Positions 1-10,923 are shown, counted from the first letter of the stretch. The stretch: 53,819 bases of DNA from an uncultured Acidobacteriota bacterium (GCA_903845115.1 CAIMWE010000015.1:1-53819), one strand, 5' to 3'. Made by a program: numbers and translations. Notes: a model not told the origin generated them from the letters alone.

Positions 1-69
1 CGGTCCCGGTTCGACATCGCCGGCGTCCTGGCTTTATCGTCGGCACGTTTCACGGGGAGGAGAACCATC

Positions 70-849
70 ATGGTCCAGTTCGTCGGCGCCGCGCTCTTCG
101 TCGTCCTTCTCTTCGGGGCGATCCTCGCCTGCCTGGACGCTGGTTGGCGGGCCGGCCGGCGTCGGATCAGCCGAGATCCCGACAGGGCCTTTGCCGGCCA
201 GGGGGCGGTCGAGGGCGCCGTCTTCGCCCTGATGGGGCTCCTGATGGCGTTCACCTTCTCGGGCGCCGCCTCGCGGTTCGACTCCCGGCGCGACCTGATC
301 GTCCAGGAGGCCAACGCGGTCGGAACGGCCTACCTGCGGCTCGACCTCCTTCCCCCGGCCACCCAGCCCGCCCTGCGCGACCTCTTCCGGCGCTACCTCG
401 ACGCCCGCCTCGCCTACTACCGGATCGGCACCTCCGACCTCCAGGCGTTCAAGAAGGAGGAGGCCCGCTGGATGGCGCTGCAGGGGGAGATCTGGTCGGG
501 CGCCGTCGCGGCCAGCGGCGAGGGAGCCGTCCCTTCGGCGCGGATGCTCCTCGTCCCCGCCCTGAACGAGATGATCGACATCACGACGACCCGCGCGGCG
601 GCCCTCCGGATGCACCCGAGCCCGGCCATCTTCGGGATGCTCGGGGTGGCCGTCCTCGCCGGCGCGCTCCTGGCGGGCTGGGGGATGGCGGCCAGTCCCG
701 CGCGAAGCCTCCTCCACGTCGTCGGCTTCGCGGTGCTGATGACCGTGGCGGTCTACGTGATCCTCGACCTCGAGTTCCCGCGGATCGGCTTCCTGAGGGT
801 CGACGCCTTCGACAGCCTCCTGGCCGACGTCCGCGCGTCGATGAGGTAG
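70..849 (+). CDS. DUF4239 (bestrophin-like) integral membrane protein
   Basis: A 259-residue membrane protein with four hydrophobic segments (about residues 4-23, 48-66, 186-206 and 213-233) and a soluble loop of about 120 residues between the second and third. The stretch after segment 2, with FTFSGAASRFDSRRDLIVQE followed by AN-VGTAYLRLDLL, is the typical DUF4239 core; the family is distantly bestrophin-like and its function is unknown. The ATG follows a strong GGGGAGGAG ribosome site about 8 bases upstream. It converges on gnd with only 34 bases between the stops and shares no obvious operon. The family assignment is from motif memory; a transport role would be a guess. Confidence 0.85.
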   Translation: MVQFVGAALFVVLLFGAILACLDAGWRAGRRRISRDPDRAFAGQGAVEGAVFALMGLLMAFTFSGAASRFDSRRDLIVQEANAVGTAYLRLDLLPPATQPALRDLFRRYLDARLAYYRIGTSDLQAFKKEEARWMALQGEIWSGAVAASGEGAVPSARMLLVPALNEMIDITTTRAAALRMHPSPAIFGMLGVAVLAGALLAGWGMAASPARSLLHVVGFAVLMTVAVYVILDLEFPRIGFLRVDAFDSLLADVRASMR

Positions 850-883
850 GCGCGGTCGGGGAATGGCCCGCTCCTCGAGCTCC

Positions 884-1900
884 TCACTTCCCGGGCTTCT
901 CGTGATGCCCGCCGAACTGGAAGCGCAGCGCGGAGAGCAGCCTGTCCTGGAAATCCGACTCGCCGCGCGAGGAGAACCTCGCATAGAGGGCCGTGGTCAG
1001 GACGGGCGCCGGAACCGCCTCGTCGACGGCGGCCTTGATGGTCCAGCGGCCCTCGCCGGAGTCCGAGACGCGGCCCGAGAACTGCGAGAGCCCGGCGTCT
1101 CCCGCCAGCGAGGAAGCCGTGAGGTCGAGCAGCCACGAGGCGACCACGCTGCCGCGGCGCCACACCTCTGCGATGTCCCGCAGGTCGAGCTCGTACCGGT
1201 AGTGCTCCGGGTCCCTCAGGGGGGCGGTTTCGGCGTCCGCGGCCCGCTCGGCCCTGCCGGCGTTCGCCGACTTCAGGATGCTGAAGCCCTCGGCGTAGGC
1301 CGCCATCAGGCCGTACTCGATCCCGTTGTGGACCATCTTGACGAAGTGGCCGGCCCCGTTCGGGCCGCAGTGCAGGTAGCCCTCTTCCGCCGTCCCCCCG
1401 AGCTTCTCGCGTCCGGGCGTGCGCGGGACGTCCCCGCGCCCCGGCGCGAGGCACCGGAAGACCGGGTCGAGGCGGGAGACGACGTCCTGCTCGCCGCCGA
1501 TCATCATGCAGTAGCCGCGCTCGAGCCCCCAGACGCCGCCGCTCGTGCCGACGTCGACGTAGCGGATCCCCTTCCGGGCCAGCTCCCCGGCCCGCCGGAG
1601 GTCGTCGACGTAGTAGGAATTGCCGCCGTCGACGACGGTGTCGCCCGCCTCGAGGAGCGGCAGGAGGTCCGCGAGGCTCCTGTCCACGACGGCCGCCGGG
1701 ACCATCAGCCAGAGGACGCGGGGTTTCGCGAGCTTGCCGACCAGGTCCGCGAACGAGCTCGCCCCCACGGCCTTCTCCTTCTCGAGCGCCGCGATCGCCT
1801 CCGGAGACAGGTCGAAGACGACGCAGTCGTGGCCGCCGCCGATCAGCCGGCGGACCATGTTCGCCCCCATCCGGCCGAGTCCGATCATCCCGAGCTGCAT
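884..1900 (-). CDS. gnd: 6-phosphogluconate dehydrogenase (decarboxylating), short type
   Basis: Oxidises and decarboxylates 6-phosphogluconate to ribulose 5-phosphate in the pentose phosphate pathway. The 338-residue length fits the short GntZ/YqeC-type enzymes rather than the 470-residue enterobacterial form. The Rossmann loop GLGRMGANM lies at residues 7-15, DGGNSYY at 91-97, the substrate signature [20 protein letters not shown] at about 116-135, and the catalytic set K188, H191-N192 and E195 in [10 protein letters not shown]. The ATG was chosen because the protein must begin just before the Rossmann fold and GGGAGGGAGAA precedes it; the frame stays open further upstream but overlaps pgi. 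It lies 44 bases downstream of pgi on the same strand, so the two sugar-phosphate genes are probably co-transcribed. Short forms often use NAD, but cofactor choice cannot be read here. Confidence 0.93.
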   Translation of the reverse strand: MQLGMIGLGRMGANMVRRLIGGGHDCVVFDLSPEAIAALEKEKAVGASSFADLVGKLAKPRVLWLMVPAAVVDRSLADLLPLLEAGDTVVDGGNSYYVDDLRRAGELARKGIRYVDVGTSGGVWGLERGYCMMIGGEQDVVSRLDPVFRCLAPGRGDVPRTPGREKLGGTAEEGYLHCGPNGAGHFVKMVHNGIEYGLMAAYAEGFSILKSANAGRAERAADAETAPLRDPEHYRYELDLRDIAEVWRRGSVVASWLLDLTASSLAGDAGLSQFSGRVSDSGEGRWTIKAAVDEAVPAPVLTTALYARFSSRGESDFQDRLLSALRFQFGGHHEKPGK

Positions 1901-1944
1901 GACGTTCTCCCTCCCGTCTTCGGGGCCTCGCACGCCTTCCGGGC

Positions 1945-3591
1945 TCAGCGAGCCGGTCCCCTGAGCCTCCGGTAGCGGCGAATGAGCGAGTTCGTGGAGC
2001 TGTCGTGCGCGAGCGGGGGCTCGGCGGCCCCTTCCAGCTCCGGCACGATCCGCTGGGCGAGCACCTTCCCGAGCTCGACGCCCCACTGGTCGAACGGGCC
2101 GATGCCCCAGATCGCCCCCTGCGTGAAGACGGAGTGCTCGTAGAGGGCCACGAGCCGGCCGAGCGCCTCGGGCGTGAGCCGGGGCGCGAGGATCGTGTTC
2201 GACGGGCGGTTCCCCTCGAAGACCCGGTGCGGGACGAGTCCCTCCGGCGTCCCTTCCGCCCTCACCTCGTCCGCGGTCTTGCCGAACGCCAGCGCCTCGC
2301 TCTGGGCCAGGGCATTCGCGATGAGGATGTCGTGGTGCCGTCCGAGAGAGTTCAGCGGCTCGACGAAGGCGAGGAAGTCGCACGGGATCAGCCGCGTCCC
2401 CTGGTGGATCAGCTGGTAGAAGGAGTGCTGGCCGTTCGTGCCCGGCTCTCCCCAGTAGACGGGGCTGGTGTCGTAGTCCACCTCGGCGCCCTCGAGGGTG
2501 ACGTGCTTGCCGTTGCTCTCCATCGTCAGCTGCTGGAGGTACGCCGGGAAGCGCTTCAGGTACTGCTCGTAGGGGAGGACCGCGACGGTCTGGGCGCCGA
2601 AGAAGTTCGCGTACCAGACGGTCAGGAGACCCATCAGGACGGGCAGGTTCTTCTCGAACGGGGCCGTCCGGAAGTGCTCGTCCATCTCGTGGAAGCCGGC
2701 CAGCAGCGCGCGGAACCCCTCGGGTCCGACGGCCAGCATCGTGGAGAGTCCGATCGCCGAGTCCATCGAGTAGCGCCCGCCGACCCAGTCCCAGAACCCG
2801 AACATGTTCGTGGTGTCGATACCGAACTCCCCGACCTTCCCGGCGTTCGTCGAGACCGCGACGAAGTGCCGGGCGACGGCCGCAGGATCGCCCCCCAGGC
2901 CCGCGAGACACCATTCACGGGCGGTGGCGGCGTTCGTCATCGTCTCGAGGGTCGTGAAGGTCTTCGAGGAGACGATGACGAGGGTCTCGGCCGGATCGAG
3001 GCCCTGGACGGCCTCGGCGAAGTCGGTCCCGTCGACGTTCGAGACGAACCGGAACGTCATCGACCGCTCGCTGTAGTGGCGAAGGGCCTCGTAGGCCATG
3101 ACCGGCCCCAGGTCGGAGCCGCCGATGCCGATGTTGACGACGTTGCGGATCCTCTTGCCGGTGTGCCCCTTCCACTCGCCGCTCCGGACCCGGTCGGAGA
3201 ATGCCCCCATCCGGTCGAGGACGGCGTGGACCCCGGGCACGACATCCTGGCCGTCGACGAGGAGGGAAGCCCCGCGCGGCGCTCGCAGGGCGACGTGGAG
3301 GACCGCCCGGTTCTCGGTGACGTTGATCCTCTCTCCCCGGAACATCGCTTCGATCCGCTCCCCGAGTCCGCGTTCCTCCGCGAGCCGGACGAGGAGACGG
3401 AGCGTCTCGTCGGTGACCCGATTCTTCGAATAGTCGAGGAAGAGGCCCGCCGCCTCGGCGGTCAGGCGCTCGCCGCGGCCGGGATCGCCGGCGAAGAGCG
3501 TGCGCAGGTGGACGCCGCGGATCTCGCGGTGATGGGCCTCGAGGGCCTTCCAGGCGGGATGCTCCTTCAGGGGCCGGTCGGTGTATGTCAT
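1945..3591 (-). CDS. pgi: Glucose-6-phosphate isomerase
   Basis: Interconverts glucose 6-phosphate and fructose 6-phosphate in the cytoplasm. At 548 residues it matches the long bacterial type (E. coli 549). GIGGSDLGP at 155-163, [10 protein letters not shown] at 208-217, family signature 1 (DWVGGRYS, 268-275) and the signature 2 region [18 protein letters not shown] at 381-398 are all present. Probable catalytic residues are E358 (in MESNGKH) and H389. The ATG has a clear GGAGAAG site; the frame runs open upstream because of high GC but that part has no homology. It sits 74 bases after the response-regulator phosphatase gene and 44 bases before gnd, giving a compact hexose-phosphate unit. 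Confidence 0.96.
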   Translation of the reverse strand: MTYTDRPLKEHPAWKALEAHHREIRGVHLRTLFAGDPGRGERLTAEAAGLFLDYSKNRVTDETLRLLVRLAEERGLGERIEAMFRGERINVTENRAVLHVALRAPRGASLLVDGQDVVPGVHAVLDRMGAFSDRVRSGEWKGHTGKRIRNVVNIGIGGSDLGPVMAYEALRHYSERSMTFRFVSNVDGTDFAEAVQGLDPAETLVIVSSKTFTTLETMTNAATAREWCLAGLGGDPAAVARHFVAVSTNAGKVGEFGIDTTNMFGFWDWVGGRYSMDSAIGLSTMLAVGPEGFRALLAGFHEMDEHFRTAPFEKNLPVLMGLLTVWYANFFGAQTVAVLPYEQYLKRFPAYLQQLTMESNGKHVTLEGAEVDYDTSPVYWGEPGTNGQHSFYQLIHQGTRLIPCDFLAFVEPLNSLGRHHDILIANALAQSEALAFGKTADEVRAEGTPEGLVPHRVFEGNRPSNTILAPRLTPEALGRLVALYEHSVFTQGAIWGIGPFDQWGVELGKVLAQRIVPELEGAAEPPLAHDSSTNSLIRRYRRLRGPAR

Positions 3592-3665
3592 CGTCTTCTC
3601 CTCAGGCGCTGCGGGCGAGGTGGAAAGGCCGCGCCCTCCCCTCCCGCCAGGCGCACGGCGCACGG

Positions 3666-4823
3666 TCATCGGGACGCGTCCTCCCTGCGGACGGCGAGGA
3701 TGGTGATGTCGTCGGCCTGGGGCGTCCCCGCCTCGAAGGCGCGGACCCCTCCCAGGAGCCGGGAGACGGTCTCCTCGGCGGTGCGGCCGGCCCCCCCTGA
3801 GAAGAACTCCAGGAGCCGCGGGCCCCCGAACTGCTCCTCCTCCCGGTTCTCGGCTTCCGTGACGCCGTCCGTGTAGAGGACGAGGGTGTCGCCGGGAGAG
3901 AGATCCAGCGTCTCGCTCCTGTAGACGTTGCCCGGCTCGAGGCCCAGGGGGATCTCCGAGGCGGGGAAGACGTAGCGGGGGCTCTCGCCCGCGGGGACGA
4001 GGAGGAGCGGGTTGTGGCCGGCGCTGGCCCCCGTCACCTTCCCCGAGGCGGGGTCGACGACGACGCAGGCCATCGTGACGAACATCATCCTGGGGTTCTG
4101 CGCGGCCAGCTCGTCGTTCAGGCTTGCCAGGATCTCTCCGGGCTGCTGGCACTGCCGGGCCATCATCCGGAGGAGGGTCACCGTGACCGCCATGAAGAGG
4201 GACGCCGGGACCCCTTTCCCCATGACGTCCCCGATGACCACCACGACCTGGCCGTCGCCGGCCCTGAGCACCTCGAAGAGGTCGCCCCCGACGCGCTTGG
4301 CCGGCTCGATGACGGCGTGGATGTCGAGACCCGTGCCTTTCGTGCAGGGGGTGAGGTCGGAGGGGAGGATTCCCATCTGGATCTCGCGGGCGATGCTCAG
4401 GTCGCGCTCCATCGCCTCCCGGACCGCGTCGGCGTAGGCCTTCGCCTTGAGGAGCGACCGGACCCTCGCCTTCACCTCCAGGATCTCGAAGGGCTTGGTC
4501 AGGTAGTCGTTCCCGCCCAGCTCGAACCCCTTCGCCTTGTCCCGGACGTCCTCGAGAGAGCTGAGGAACATGATCGGGAGCTCCCGCGTCGCCTCGGCGG
4601 CCCTGAGCCTGCGGCACACCTCGTAGCCGTCGATGCCCGGCATCACGATGTCGAGGAGGACGAGGTCGGGCGGGTTCTTCAGGGCGGCCCTGAGGGCGCT
4701 CTCTCCGTCGAGCGCGACGCTCAGCTTGTGCTCGCCGCGGAGCGCCTCCACGAGGGCGTCCACGTTGGCCTTGACGTCGTCCACGATCAGGATCCGGCAC
4801 TCCGACAGCTCTTTCATCGCCAC
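3666..4823 (-). CDS. Response regulator with C-terminal PP2C/SpoIIE-type phosphatase
   Basis: A 385-residue RsbU-like output protein. Residues 10-125 form a receiver domain with acidic D15-D16, phospho-acceptor D58 ([10 protein letters not shown]), S89 and K110. After a helical linker carrying [17 protein letters not shown] (about 141-157), a PP2C-type serine phosphatase follows with [23 protein letters not shown] and [11 protein letters not shown] metal-binding motifs. Such proteins usually dephosphorylate an anti-sigma-factor antagonist when the receiver is phosphorylated; no partner-switch genes are in this window. The start is GTG, three bases after the stop of the hybrid kinase, with GGGAG about 9 bases upstream; an ATG two codons later is possible. 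The tight spacing makes it the likely phosphorelay output of that kinase. Confidence 0.9.
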   Translation of the reverse strand: MAMKELSECRILIVDDVKANVDALVEALRGEHKLSVALDGESALRAALKNPPDLVLLDIVMPGIDGYEVCRRLRAAEATRELPIMFLSSLEDVRDKAKGFELGGNDYLTKPFEILEVKARVRSLLKAKAYADAVREAMERDLSIAREIQMGILPSDLTPCTKGTGLDIHAVIEPAKRVGGDLFEVLRAGDGQVVVVIGDVMGKGVPASLFMAVTVTLLRMMARQCQQPGEILASLNDELAAQNPRMMFVTMACVVVDPASGKVTGASAGHNPLLLVPAGESPRYVFPASEIPLGLEPGNVYRSETLDLSPGDTLVLYTDGVTEAENREEEQFGGPRLLEFFSGGAGRTAEETVSRLLGGVRAFEAGTPQADDITILAVRREDASR

Positions 4824-4826
4824 GGA

Positions 4827-7800
4827 TCAGACTCCCTTCTCCGCCGCGGCGCGGCGGAGCTCTTCGAGGGCCGCGTCGAAGGAATAGGACGTCACGAGCC
4901 GCTCGAAGGCCCGGAAGGCGTCCGGTGCGAAGAGGGACCGGAGGGCCGGCCCTTCCGATTCCAGGAGGTCGATGGCCGCGGCGTCCGACTCGCCGAGCAG
5001 GGCGGCCAGCCTACCCACGGCGGATTTCACGGCTCCGGGGTCGGCGGGAGGCCCTTCGACGGAGGCGGAGGGAGCCTTCTCGCGGCTCTGCAGGAAGGGC
5101 TGCAGGGAGGCGGCGAAGCTTGCCAGCGCCGTCCCGAGCTTGCCGCGGAGGACCTCGACGGCCGCGCCGTCCAGCCGCTCCCGGATGGCCTTCTCCAGCT
5201 CGGCGGCCGCGGCCTGGACGGCGCCCGCACCGATCGTGCCGGCCACGCCCTTCACGGTGTGCGCCAGGCGTTCGGCGACGGCGGCCTCGCCCCGGTCGAG
5301 GCTCTCCCGGATCCTCTCCGCCGCTCCGGCCTGCCCCTCCACGAACTGCGCCAGGAGGCTCCCGTAGAGCTTCACGTTGCCGGCGACGCGCCTCAGGCCG
5401 CCGGCGGTATCCAGGCCGTCGACGACCGGCACGGCCGGCGACCTCTCGGCGGCCGCGGGGCCGGGCGGAGGCGCGGCCGGCTCCTGCAGGGGAGGAGGCT
5501 CGGGCCGGGGCGAGGCGGCCGCCTTGCAGTACCGCGCGAGGGTGCCGTAGAGGACGGCGGGGTCGATCGGCTTGGCGACGTGGTCGTTCATGCCGGCCGC
5601 CAGGCACCGGTTCCGCTCCTCGACGGTGGCGTGGGCGGTCATGGCGATGATCGGAAGGCCGGCGAAACGCGGATCGGAACGGATCTTCGCGGTCGCCTGG
5701 TAGCCGTCCATCTCGGGCATCTGGACGTCCATCAGGACGACGTCGTAGGGGTGGGCCGCGTCCGCCCGCGCGAGCATCTCCACGGCCTCGCGCCCGTTGC
5801 CCGCCACGCCGACCACGGCACCGACTCCTTCCAGCAGCTCGACCGCGACCTGCTGGTTGATCTCGTTGTCCTCGGCGAGGAGCATCCTCACTCCCGACAG
5901 CCGGAACTGCGAGTCGTCGCCCTGGGCCGCTGCCCGGACCGTCTCGTGCGAGGCGGGCAAGAAGATGGTCACGAGCGCGTCGACGAGCGTCGACTTCGTG
6001 ACCGGCTTGACGAGGAAGCTGTCGATGGCCAGCCGTTCGGCCTCCTCGCGCACCTCCTCCCGCCCGAAGGCGGTGACCATGACGACCGCGGGCTGGTGGT
6101 GGAGCGCCGCGTCCTGCTTGATCCGCTTCGTGGCCTCGAGGCCGTCCATCCCCGGCATCTTCCAGTCCATGAAGACGACGTCGTAGGGCTCGGAGGCATC
6201 GTGCTGGTGGACGGCGGCGACGGCCTCCGCCCCCGAGCTGACGGCGTCGACGTGCGTCGCCACGTCCTTGAGCAGGTCCATCAGGACCTCGCGGGCGGCG
6301 GCGTTGTCGTCCACCACGAGCGCCCGGACGGATGCCAGCCCCTCCGGGACCACCCGGCCCGTGGCCGACCCGAGGCCGAGCCAGACGGTGAAGAGGAAGG
6401 TGCTGCCCACGCCCGGTTCGCTCTCCAGCCAGATCTGTCCGCCCATCAGCTCCACCAGGCGGCGGGAGATGGTGAGGCCGAGGCCGGTGCCACCGTGCTT
6501 CCGGGTGGTGGACATGTCGGCCTGGATGAAGGGCTGGAACAGCCTGGCCGACTGCTCCTGGGTCATGCCGATCCCCGTGTCGCGGACCGTGAAGCGGAGC
6601 TCGACCTTCTCTCCCGCCCGGTCGAGGACCTCGGCCTTGAGGAGGACCTCGCCCCGCTCCGTGAACTTCACGGCGTTGTTGACCAGGTTCGTGATGATCT
6701 GCCCCAGGCGGAGAGGGTCCCCCACGAGGTACTGGGGGATGTCCGAGGAGACGTCCACGAGGAATTCCAGCCCCTTGTCGTGGGCCTTCTGGCCCGTCAC
6801 GACAGCGACCGACTGGAAGACCTCGTCGAGCTTGAACTCGGTGGCCTCGATGTCGAGGCGGCCCGCCTCGATCTTCGAGAAGTCCAGGATGTCGTTGATG
6901 ACGGTCAGGAGCGACGTCCCGGCGTTGTGGACCTTGCCGATGTAGTCGCGCTGCTTCGGGGAGAGGCTGGTCTTCAGCGCGAGGTGGGAGAGGCCGATGA
7001 TGGCGTTCATCGGGGTGCGGATCTCGTGGCTCATGTTGGCGAGGAACATCGACTTCATCTGCGTCGCTTCCTCCGCCGCCGCCTTGGCCGCGCGAAGCTC
7101 CTGCTCGCCCGCCTTCCGGGCGGTGATGTCGACGAAGCTGATCACGGCCCCGACCAGCTCCCCGCCCTTCTCGATCGGCGTGGCGCCGTACTCGACGGGG
7201 AACCCGGAGCCGTCCTTCCTCCAGAAGAGCTCGGCGTCGGTCCGGCTTCCCTTGCCGTGCCGGTAGGCCGCGTACATGGGGCACTCCTCCCGCGGGTAGG
7301 CGCTCCCGTCGAGGCGCCGTCCGTGGATCAGGTCGTGAGAGGACCGTCCCCCGAATTCCTCGGCCGTGAAGCCGAGCAGCCGGCAGGCGGCCGGATTGAC
7401 GAAGGTGAACCGTCCCTCCGTGTCGAGGCCGAAGATCCCCTCGTCGGCCGATTCCAGGATCAGCCGGGTCCGCTCCTCGGCCTCCTGCAGAGATTCCTGC
7501 TGGGCTCTCAGCTCCTCGGCCTGGTCCTGGGTCCGCTCCAGGAGCTCGCGCGTTCTCAGGTTGCGCTGGAGGATCTCCAGGTTCAGGGCGGCCGAGGAGC
7601 ACGACTCCTCGAGAAAGGCCAGCCGCTCGCCGGAAAGGGGGGCGAACAGGGCCACCTCCACGACGCCGATCGTGCGGTCGAGCGAGAGGACCGGGACGGC
7701 CACGATGACGCGAGGGACGGCGTCGCCCAGGCCGGAGACCACCCGGAGGTACCTGTCGGGGAGCTCCGTCACGGTGACCGTCTTCCGCTCCATGACGGCC

Positions 7801-8840
7801 TGGCCGGGAATCCCCTCGCCGGGGCGGAAGGAGCGGCCCTCCAGCTCCGCCTCCCGGACGGCCCAGCCTCCCGCGAACCGGTAGCTCCCGGTGCCCTCCT
7901 CCAGGGTGAAGAAGGCGCCGCAGGCACCTTCCACGGCCGGGACGAGCCGCGAGAGGAGCGCCAGTGCGAACTCGCGGGCCGTCTCGGTCCGTTGCAGGAG
8001 GCTGGCTAGCTCGGCCAGGGACGCCTTCCGGAGCCCTTCGCGTTCGGCTTCTCCCGCCCGCCTCGAGTCCTCGAGCCGGGCGGCCTGGAGCCGCTCCGCC
8101 ATGCCGTTGAAGGCGTCCGCGAGCTGCCCGATCTCGTCGCTGCGTTTCAGGTCGATCCGCCGCTCCAGGCGGCCGGCCCCGATCTCCCCGGCCGCCCTGG
8201 CCAGCTGCGCGAGCGGCTCCATCGTCGTCCGCGTCAGGCGCATGGCGAGGAAGACCGCCAGGAGGATGGCGGCGAGGGAGATCCCGACGCGGGTCCAGGC
8301 CGCCCTCGTCGTCTGCCTGGTCGTCTCCAGGTTGGCCTGTCGAATTCCCTCGAGATTGATCCGGGAGAGATCCCGCGCCCGCTGCCGGAGGAGGCTCGCG
8401 AGCGGCTCGATCGACTCGCCGAAGAAGGCGCGCGCCCGCTCATTCTCCATCGGCGGATCGGCGTAGATCAGCTTCTCCAGGCTCGAGCGGTAGTAGACCG
8501 CGTCCCTCGCGATCCCGTCGCACGCCTCGCGCTCCCCGGCCTCGCTCAGGTGCGCCCGCGCCTGGTCCAGAGACTGCTGGAGGGCCGACCGCGCCGCCTC
8601 GTACTGGCGCCGCGCCCGGGGGGTCTGTCCGTCCAGGGCGAAGACCGCGGCCGCCTCGGCCTCGTCGAGCGAGCGCACCATCGCCTCGGCGGCGGCGATG
8701 CTGCTGGTGTTCTCCTCGAGAACGCGGCCGATGACGCCGGAGAGCTGCAGGACTTGGAGGATTCCGGTGGCCATGACGGCGACCATGATCGTCACCAGCA
8801 GGAGGTGGCTCGTCAGGATCTGTTTTCGCAGGTTCTGCAT
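4827..8840 (-). CDS. Hybrid sensor histidine kinase (HAMP-GAF-PAS-HisKA-HATPase-REC-REC-Hpt)
   Basis: A 1337-residue BarA/GacS-like phosphorelay kinase. Order: membrane segment at about 10-30, a periplasmic helical domain, second membrane segment at about 185-205, HAMP, GAF-like domain (about 290-430), PAS (about 465-600), HisKA with [13 protein letters not shown], HATPase with [17 protein letters not shown] and GGTGLGL, two receivers ([11 protein letters not shown] and [11 protein letters not shown]) and a C-terminal Hpt domain with [13 protein letters not shown]. The signal can therefore pass His-Asp-His within one chain and on to the receiver-phosphatase encoded immediately downstream. I chose the ATG of MQNLRKQ because GGAAAGGGGCGGCGGG precedes it; an ATG six codons upstream is possible. 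The ligand is unknown. Confidence 0.93.
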   Translation of the reverse strand: MQNLRKQILTSHLLLVTIMVAVMATGILQVLQLSGVIGRVLEENTSSIAAAEAMVRSLDEAEAAAVFALDGQTPRARRQYEAARSALQQSLDQARAHLSEAGEREACDGIARDAVYYRSSLEKLIYADPPMENERARAFFGESIEPLASLLRQRARDLSRINLEGIRQANLETTRQTTRAAWTRVGISLAAILLAVFLAMRLTRTTMEPLAQLARAAGEIGAGRLERRIDLKRSDEIGQLADAFNGMAERLQAARLEDSRRAGEAEREGLRKASLAELASLLQRTETAREFALALLSRLVPAVEGACGAFFTLEEGTGSYRFAGGWAVREAELEGRSFRPGEGIPGQAVMERKTVTVTELPDRYLRVVSGLGDAVPRVIVAVPVLSLDRTIGVVEVALFAPLSGERLAFLEESCSSAALNLEILQRNLRTRELLERTQDQAEELRAQQESLQEAEERTRLILESADEGIFGLDTEGRFTFVNPAACRLLGFTAEEFGGRSSHDLIHGRRLDGSAYPREECPMYAAYRHGKGSRTDAELFWRKDGSGFPVEYGATPIEKGGELVGAVISFVDITARKAGEQELRAAKAAAEEATQMKSMFLANMSHEIRTPMNAIIGLSHLALKTSLSPKQRDYIGKVHNAGTSLLTVINDILDFSKIEAGRLDIEATEFKLDEVFQSVAVVTGQKAHDKGLEFLVDVSSDIPQYLVGDPLRLGQIITNLVNNAVKFTERGEVLLKAEVLDRAGEKVELRFTVRDTGIGMTQEQSARLFQPFIQADMSTTRKHGGTGLGLTISRRLVELMGGQIWLESEPGVGSTFLFTVWLGLGSATGRVVPEGLASVRALVVDDNAAAREVLMDLLKDVATHVDAVSSGAEAVAAVHQHDASEPYDVVFMDWKMPGMDGLEATKRIKQDAALHHQPAVVMVTAFGREEVREEAERLAIDSFLVKPVTKSTLVDALVTIFLPASHETVRAAAQGDDSQFRLSGVRMLLAEDNEINQQVAVELLEGVGAVVGVAGNGREAVEMLARADAAHPYDVVLMDVQMPEMDGYQATAKIRSDPRFAGLPIIAMTAHATVEERNRCLAAGMNDHVAKPIDPAVLYGTLARYCKAAASPRPEPPPLQEPAAPPPGPAAAERSPAVPVVDGLDTAGGLRRVAGNVKLYGSLLAQFVEGQAGAAERIRESLDRGEAAVAERLAHTVKGVAGTIGAGAVQAAAAELEKAIRERLDGAAVEVLRGKLGTALASFAASLQPFLQSREKAPSASVEGPPADPGAVKSAVGRLAALLGESDAAAIDLLESEGPALRSLFAPDAFRAFERLVTSYSFDAALEELRRAAAEKGV

Positions 8841-8946
8841 CCCGCCGCCCCTTTCCACGCGTGGCGCCCCGGACGACCTTCACGCCGACCTTCGACCGGA
8901 GGACCGCCAGAGAGTGAAGCAGCCCCGGGGAAAACGCAAAACCGCA

Positions 8947-8986
8947 CGTGCGCGGCCGCGGACCACCCCCGGGCCGGCCGCGCACG
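8947..8986 (-). terminator. Hairpin terminator downstream of the beta-barrel gene
   Basis: A perfect 11-bp inverted repeat, CGTGCGCGGCC pairing with GGCCGCGCACG, with an 18-base loop. Read on the minus strand it is followed by a T-containing stretch (GGTTTTGCGTTTTCC), so it probably ends transcription of the outer-membrane protein gene before the hybrid kinase operon. Confidence 0.6.
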
Positions 8987-9012
8987 GCCCGGTCTCTTCT
9001 GAACGGCCTCGC

Positions 9013-9879
9013 CTAGAAAACGAGGGAGAGATACACCATCGGGCCGCTGTACCTGTAGTCCAGCTCGAGGGAGGGGTCGCTCTCCTTCGTCACCTTGATT
9101 TCCATGAAGTCGTAGGCCGCCCCGATTCCGACGTTCTTCCAGGGGTAGTAGTCGAGGCCCGCCCTCCCCTCCAGGACGCTTCCCTTGACGTTGTCGACGG
9201 TGGCCGACATGCCCCGGATCCTCCCGGTGACGAGGAGGCCGGGAATGATCGTGTAACGGAGCTGGGCGCCGATCGCGGGCAGGGGGGCCGTGAGGCTCCG
9301 GGTCTGGCTGGAGTAGGAACCGCTGGCGCTCCCGCCTCCTCCGGTGATCGTGCCGGTCCCCTCGATGTCGATCGCGTTGATGACGGCCGAGACCCCGATC
9401 TGCAGCCCGGCCTCGAACTTCGGCGTGTTCCAGAACGAATAGCCGTAGTACGCCTCGATGAGCGAGACCTTGAGCCGGGAGTCCAGCGTCCCTCCCGCGT
9501 GGTAGGTCGTGTCCCCGACGACGATGTCCTTGTCGAGCGTGTGCGACGAGCTCCGGTTCCAGCCTGTGTAGGCGAAGTCGACCCGGCCGTGCCGGCCGAA
9601 GCGCCAGTACCCGTCGGCCCGGAAGTTGGCCTGGTTGGAGCTGATGCCCAGGTCGTCCTCCAGGTTGATCTCGGTCCCCCTCCCCGTCGTCGGGGAGTCG
9701 ACCCGGATCGTCGTCGTGAATTTCTGGAAGAAGCCCCCCAGGTCGAGGCGGAACCGTTCGTCCATCCCCTTGACGGCGACGAAGTCAGCCTGCTCCTGGG
9801 ATTCCCCCCGGGGCGCGGGGAGCAGGAGAAGAAGGGCGGCGGCCGGTAGGGCGAAGGTGAAGACGCGGTGGGATCTCAT
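9013..9879 (-). CDS. Outer-membrane beta-barrel protein, unknown function
   Basis: A 288-residue exported protein. Residues 1-27 form a signal peptide (basic MRSHR, then ALPAAALLLLLPAP). The mature chain alternates polar and hydrophobic residues with many aromatic strand ends (DGYWRFGRHGRVDFAYTGWN, YYGYSF) and finishes in aromatic VYLSLVF, the usual C-terminal signal for barrel insertion. This resembles the OmpW/OprF-like small-barrel group, but I do not recognise a named family. AAGGAGGGG lies just before the ATG. It stands alone between a terminator hairpin and a divergent lipoprotein gene. A porin, adhesin or lipid-binding role cannot be told apart. Confidence 0.8.
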   Translation of the reverse strand: MRSHRVFTFALPAAALLLLLPAPRGESQEQADFVAVKGMDERFRLDLGGFFQKFTTTIRVDSPTTGRGTEINLEDDLGISSNQANFRADGYWRFGRHGRVDFAYTGWNRSSSHTLDKDIVVGDTTYHAGGTLDSRLKVSLIEAYYGYSFWNTPKFEAGLQIGVSAVINAIDIEGTGTITGGGGSASGSYSSQTRSLTAPLPAIGAQLRYTIIPGLLVTGRIRGMSATVDNVKGSVLEGRAGLDYYPWKNVGIGAAYDFMEIKVTKESDPSLELDYRYSGPMVYLSLVF

Positions 9880-10282
9880 GGACCCCTCCTTTCGATCCGG
9901 GGGAAGAACGGATGGTCTTGCGGAAGCATGCGCGGTCAGGGACGCGATGGCCCGTCCCCATCGACGGAATCACTCCATGTCGAGGTTCATCTTCTGGCCG
10001 ATTCCGGGGTCCGTCAACGGGCCCCCGTAGGTTCTCAGCCGGAAGCCTCGTAGTTTCCCGAGGGGACGGGCGCCCGGGAGACCGGCTACCGTTCCGGCAC
10101 TGGAGCGCGGGAAGGGGGTGCTCCGCCGGCAGCCGGATTTGCCCCTCTGTCCATCTGGGCATGTCCATCTGGGCAGGTGCCCCTCCTCCAAGTATCCTCG
10201 TGGGTGGCACAAGGGCCGCCGAGGCGGGCCAGGACCGCCAGGTCAGTTTCCCGTCATGGTTGAAAGTGAAAGGAGAGGTTCC
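9880..10282. other. 403-bp divergent intergenic region
   Basis: This non-coding gap separates the minus-strand barrel gene from the plus-strand DUF4136 gene and must hold promoters for both. I see no convincing coding sequence, RNA gene or textbook promoter hexamer pair. The one clear structure is a tandem 14-bp repeat, listed separately, about 110 bases before the lipoprotein start. Confidence 0.6.
10148..10175. repeat. Tandem 14-bp direct repeat upstream of DUF4136 gene
   Basis: TGTCCATCTGGGCA occurs twice back to back with no mismatch. It lies about 110 bases upstream of the lipoprotein start in an otherwise unstructured region. Perfect short tandem copies in an upstream region can be regulator-binding sites or simple slippage products; nothing here decides between them. 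Confidence 0.7.
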
Positions 10283-10813
10283 ATGGAGTTCAAGAAGGTC
10301 GCCATCTGCGTTCTCGCCATCGCGGCGATGGGGTGTTCCACGCTGCAGGTCAGCAGCGACTACGCCCCGGGAACGGACTTCTCGAAGTACAAGTCGTTCA
10401 CGATCAAGAGGGGGGAGGCCGGCCAGTACCAGATCGCCGCCGACCGCTTGATGAACGCGCTCGAGAACGCCCTCAAGGCCCGCGGCCTCGCGAGCGTTCC
10501 CGAGGGCGGGGACCTGAACGTCTTCATGCACATCACCCTCGGCAAGGACACGCAGCTGAACACCACCGGGTACGGCTACGGCGGCTGGGGCGGCTGGCGC
10601 TGGGGCGGAGGGATGCAGACCACGACGGTCCAGCAGATCCCGACCGGGACGCTCGTCGTCGACCTCGTCGACGCGAAGTCGAAGACCGCCGTCTGGCGCG
10701 GCATCGCCAAGGACGAGATCAAGACCAGCGCGACCCCTGAGGAGCGGACCCAGCACGCGAACGACGCGGCCGCCCAGCTCTTCGCGAACTTCCCGCCCAA
10801 GGCCGCCAAGTAG
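10283..10813 (+). CDS. DUF4136 family lipoprotein
   Basis: A 176-residue exported lipoprotein. The signal sequence MEFKKVAICVLAIAAMGCST ends in a lipobox-like AAMGC with C18 as the lipid-modified residue. The body, with SDYAPGTDFSKYKSFTI near the start, a Gly/Trp-rich loop (GYGYGGWGGWRWGGG, about 95-110) and QQIPTGTLVVDLVDAKSKTAVWRG after it, fits DUF4136, a family of envelope proteins of unknown function. AGGAGAGG is about 6 bases before the chosen ATG; an ATG nine codons earlier lacks such a site and would bury the signal peptide. The gene is alone and converges on the next one across a hairpin. Confidence 0.88.
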   Translation: MEFKKVAICVLAIAAMGCSTLQVSSDYAPGTDFSKYKSFTIKRGEAGQYQIAADRLMNALENALKARGLASVPEGGDLNVFMHITLGKDTQLNTTGYGYGGWGGWRWGGGMQTTTVQQIPTGTLVVDLVDAKSKTAVWRGIAKDEIKTSATPEERTQHANDAAAQLFANFPPKAAK

Positions 10814-10893
10814 AACGGCCCTGGCAACGGCCGCGGTAGGCTGGAGGGGACCGGGACGGTCGGCCTCCTCTGGAAGCTCTTCTGAAGAAGGAA

Positions 10894-10923
10894 CGGCCCC
10901 GGGGATCCAGGTCCTCGGGGCCG
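10894..10923. terminator. Bidirectional hairpin between convergent genes
   Basis: CGGCCCCG and CGGGGCCG form a perfect 8-bp stem around a 14-base loop between two convergent genes. There is no T-tract on either side, as is common in very GC-rich genomes, so termination is inferred from position and stem strength. Confidence 0.5.

Noticed and set aside
4014-8009. A 1331-codon plus-strand frame across the hybrid kinase
   Set aside because: Same effect: it mirrors the kinase and has no recognisable domain.
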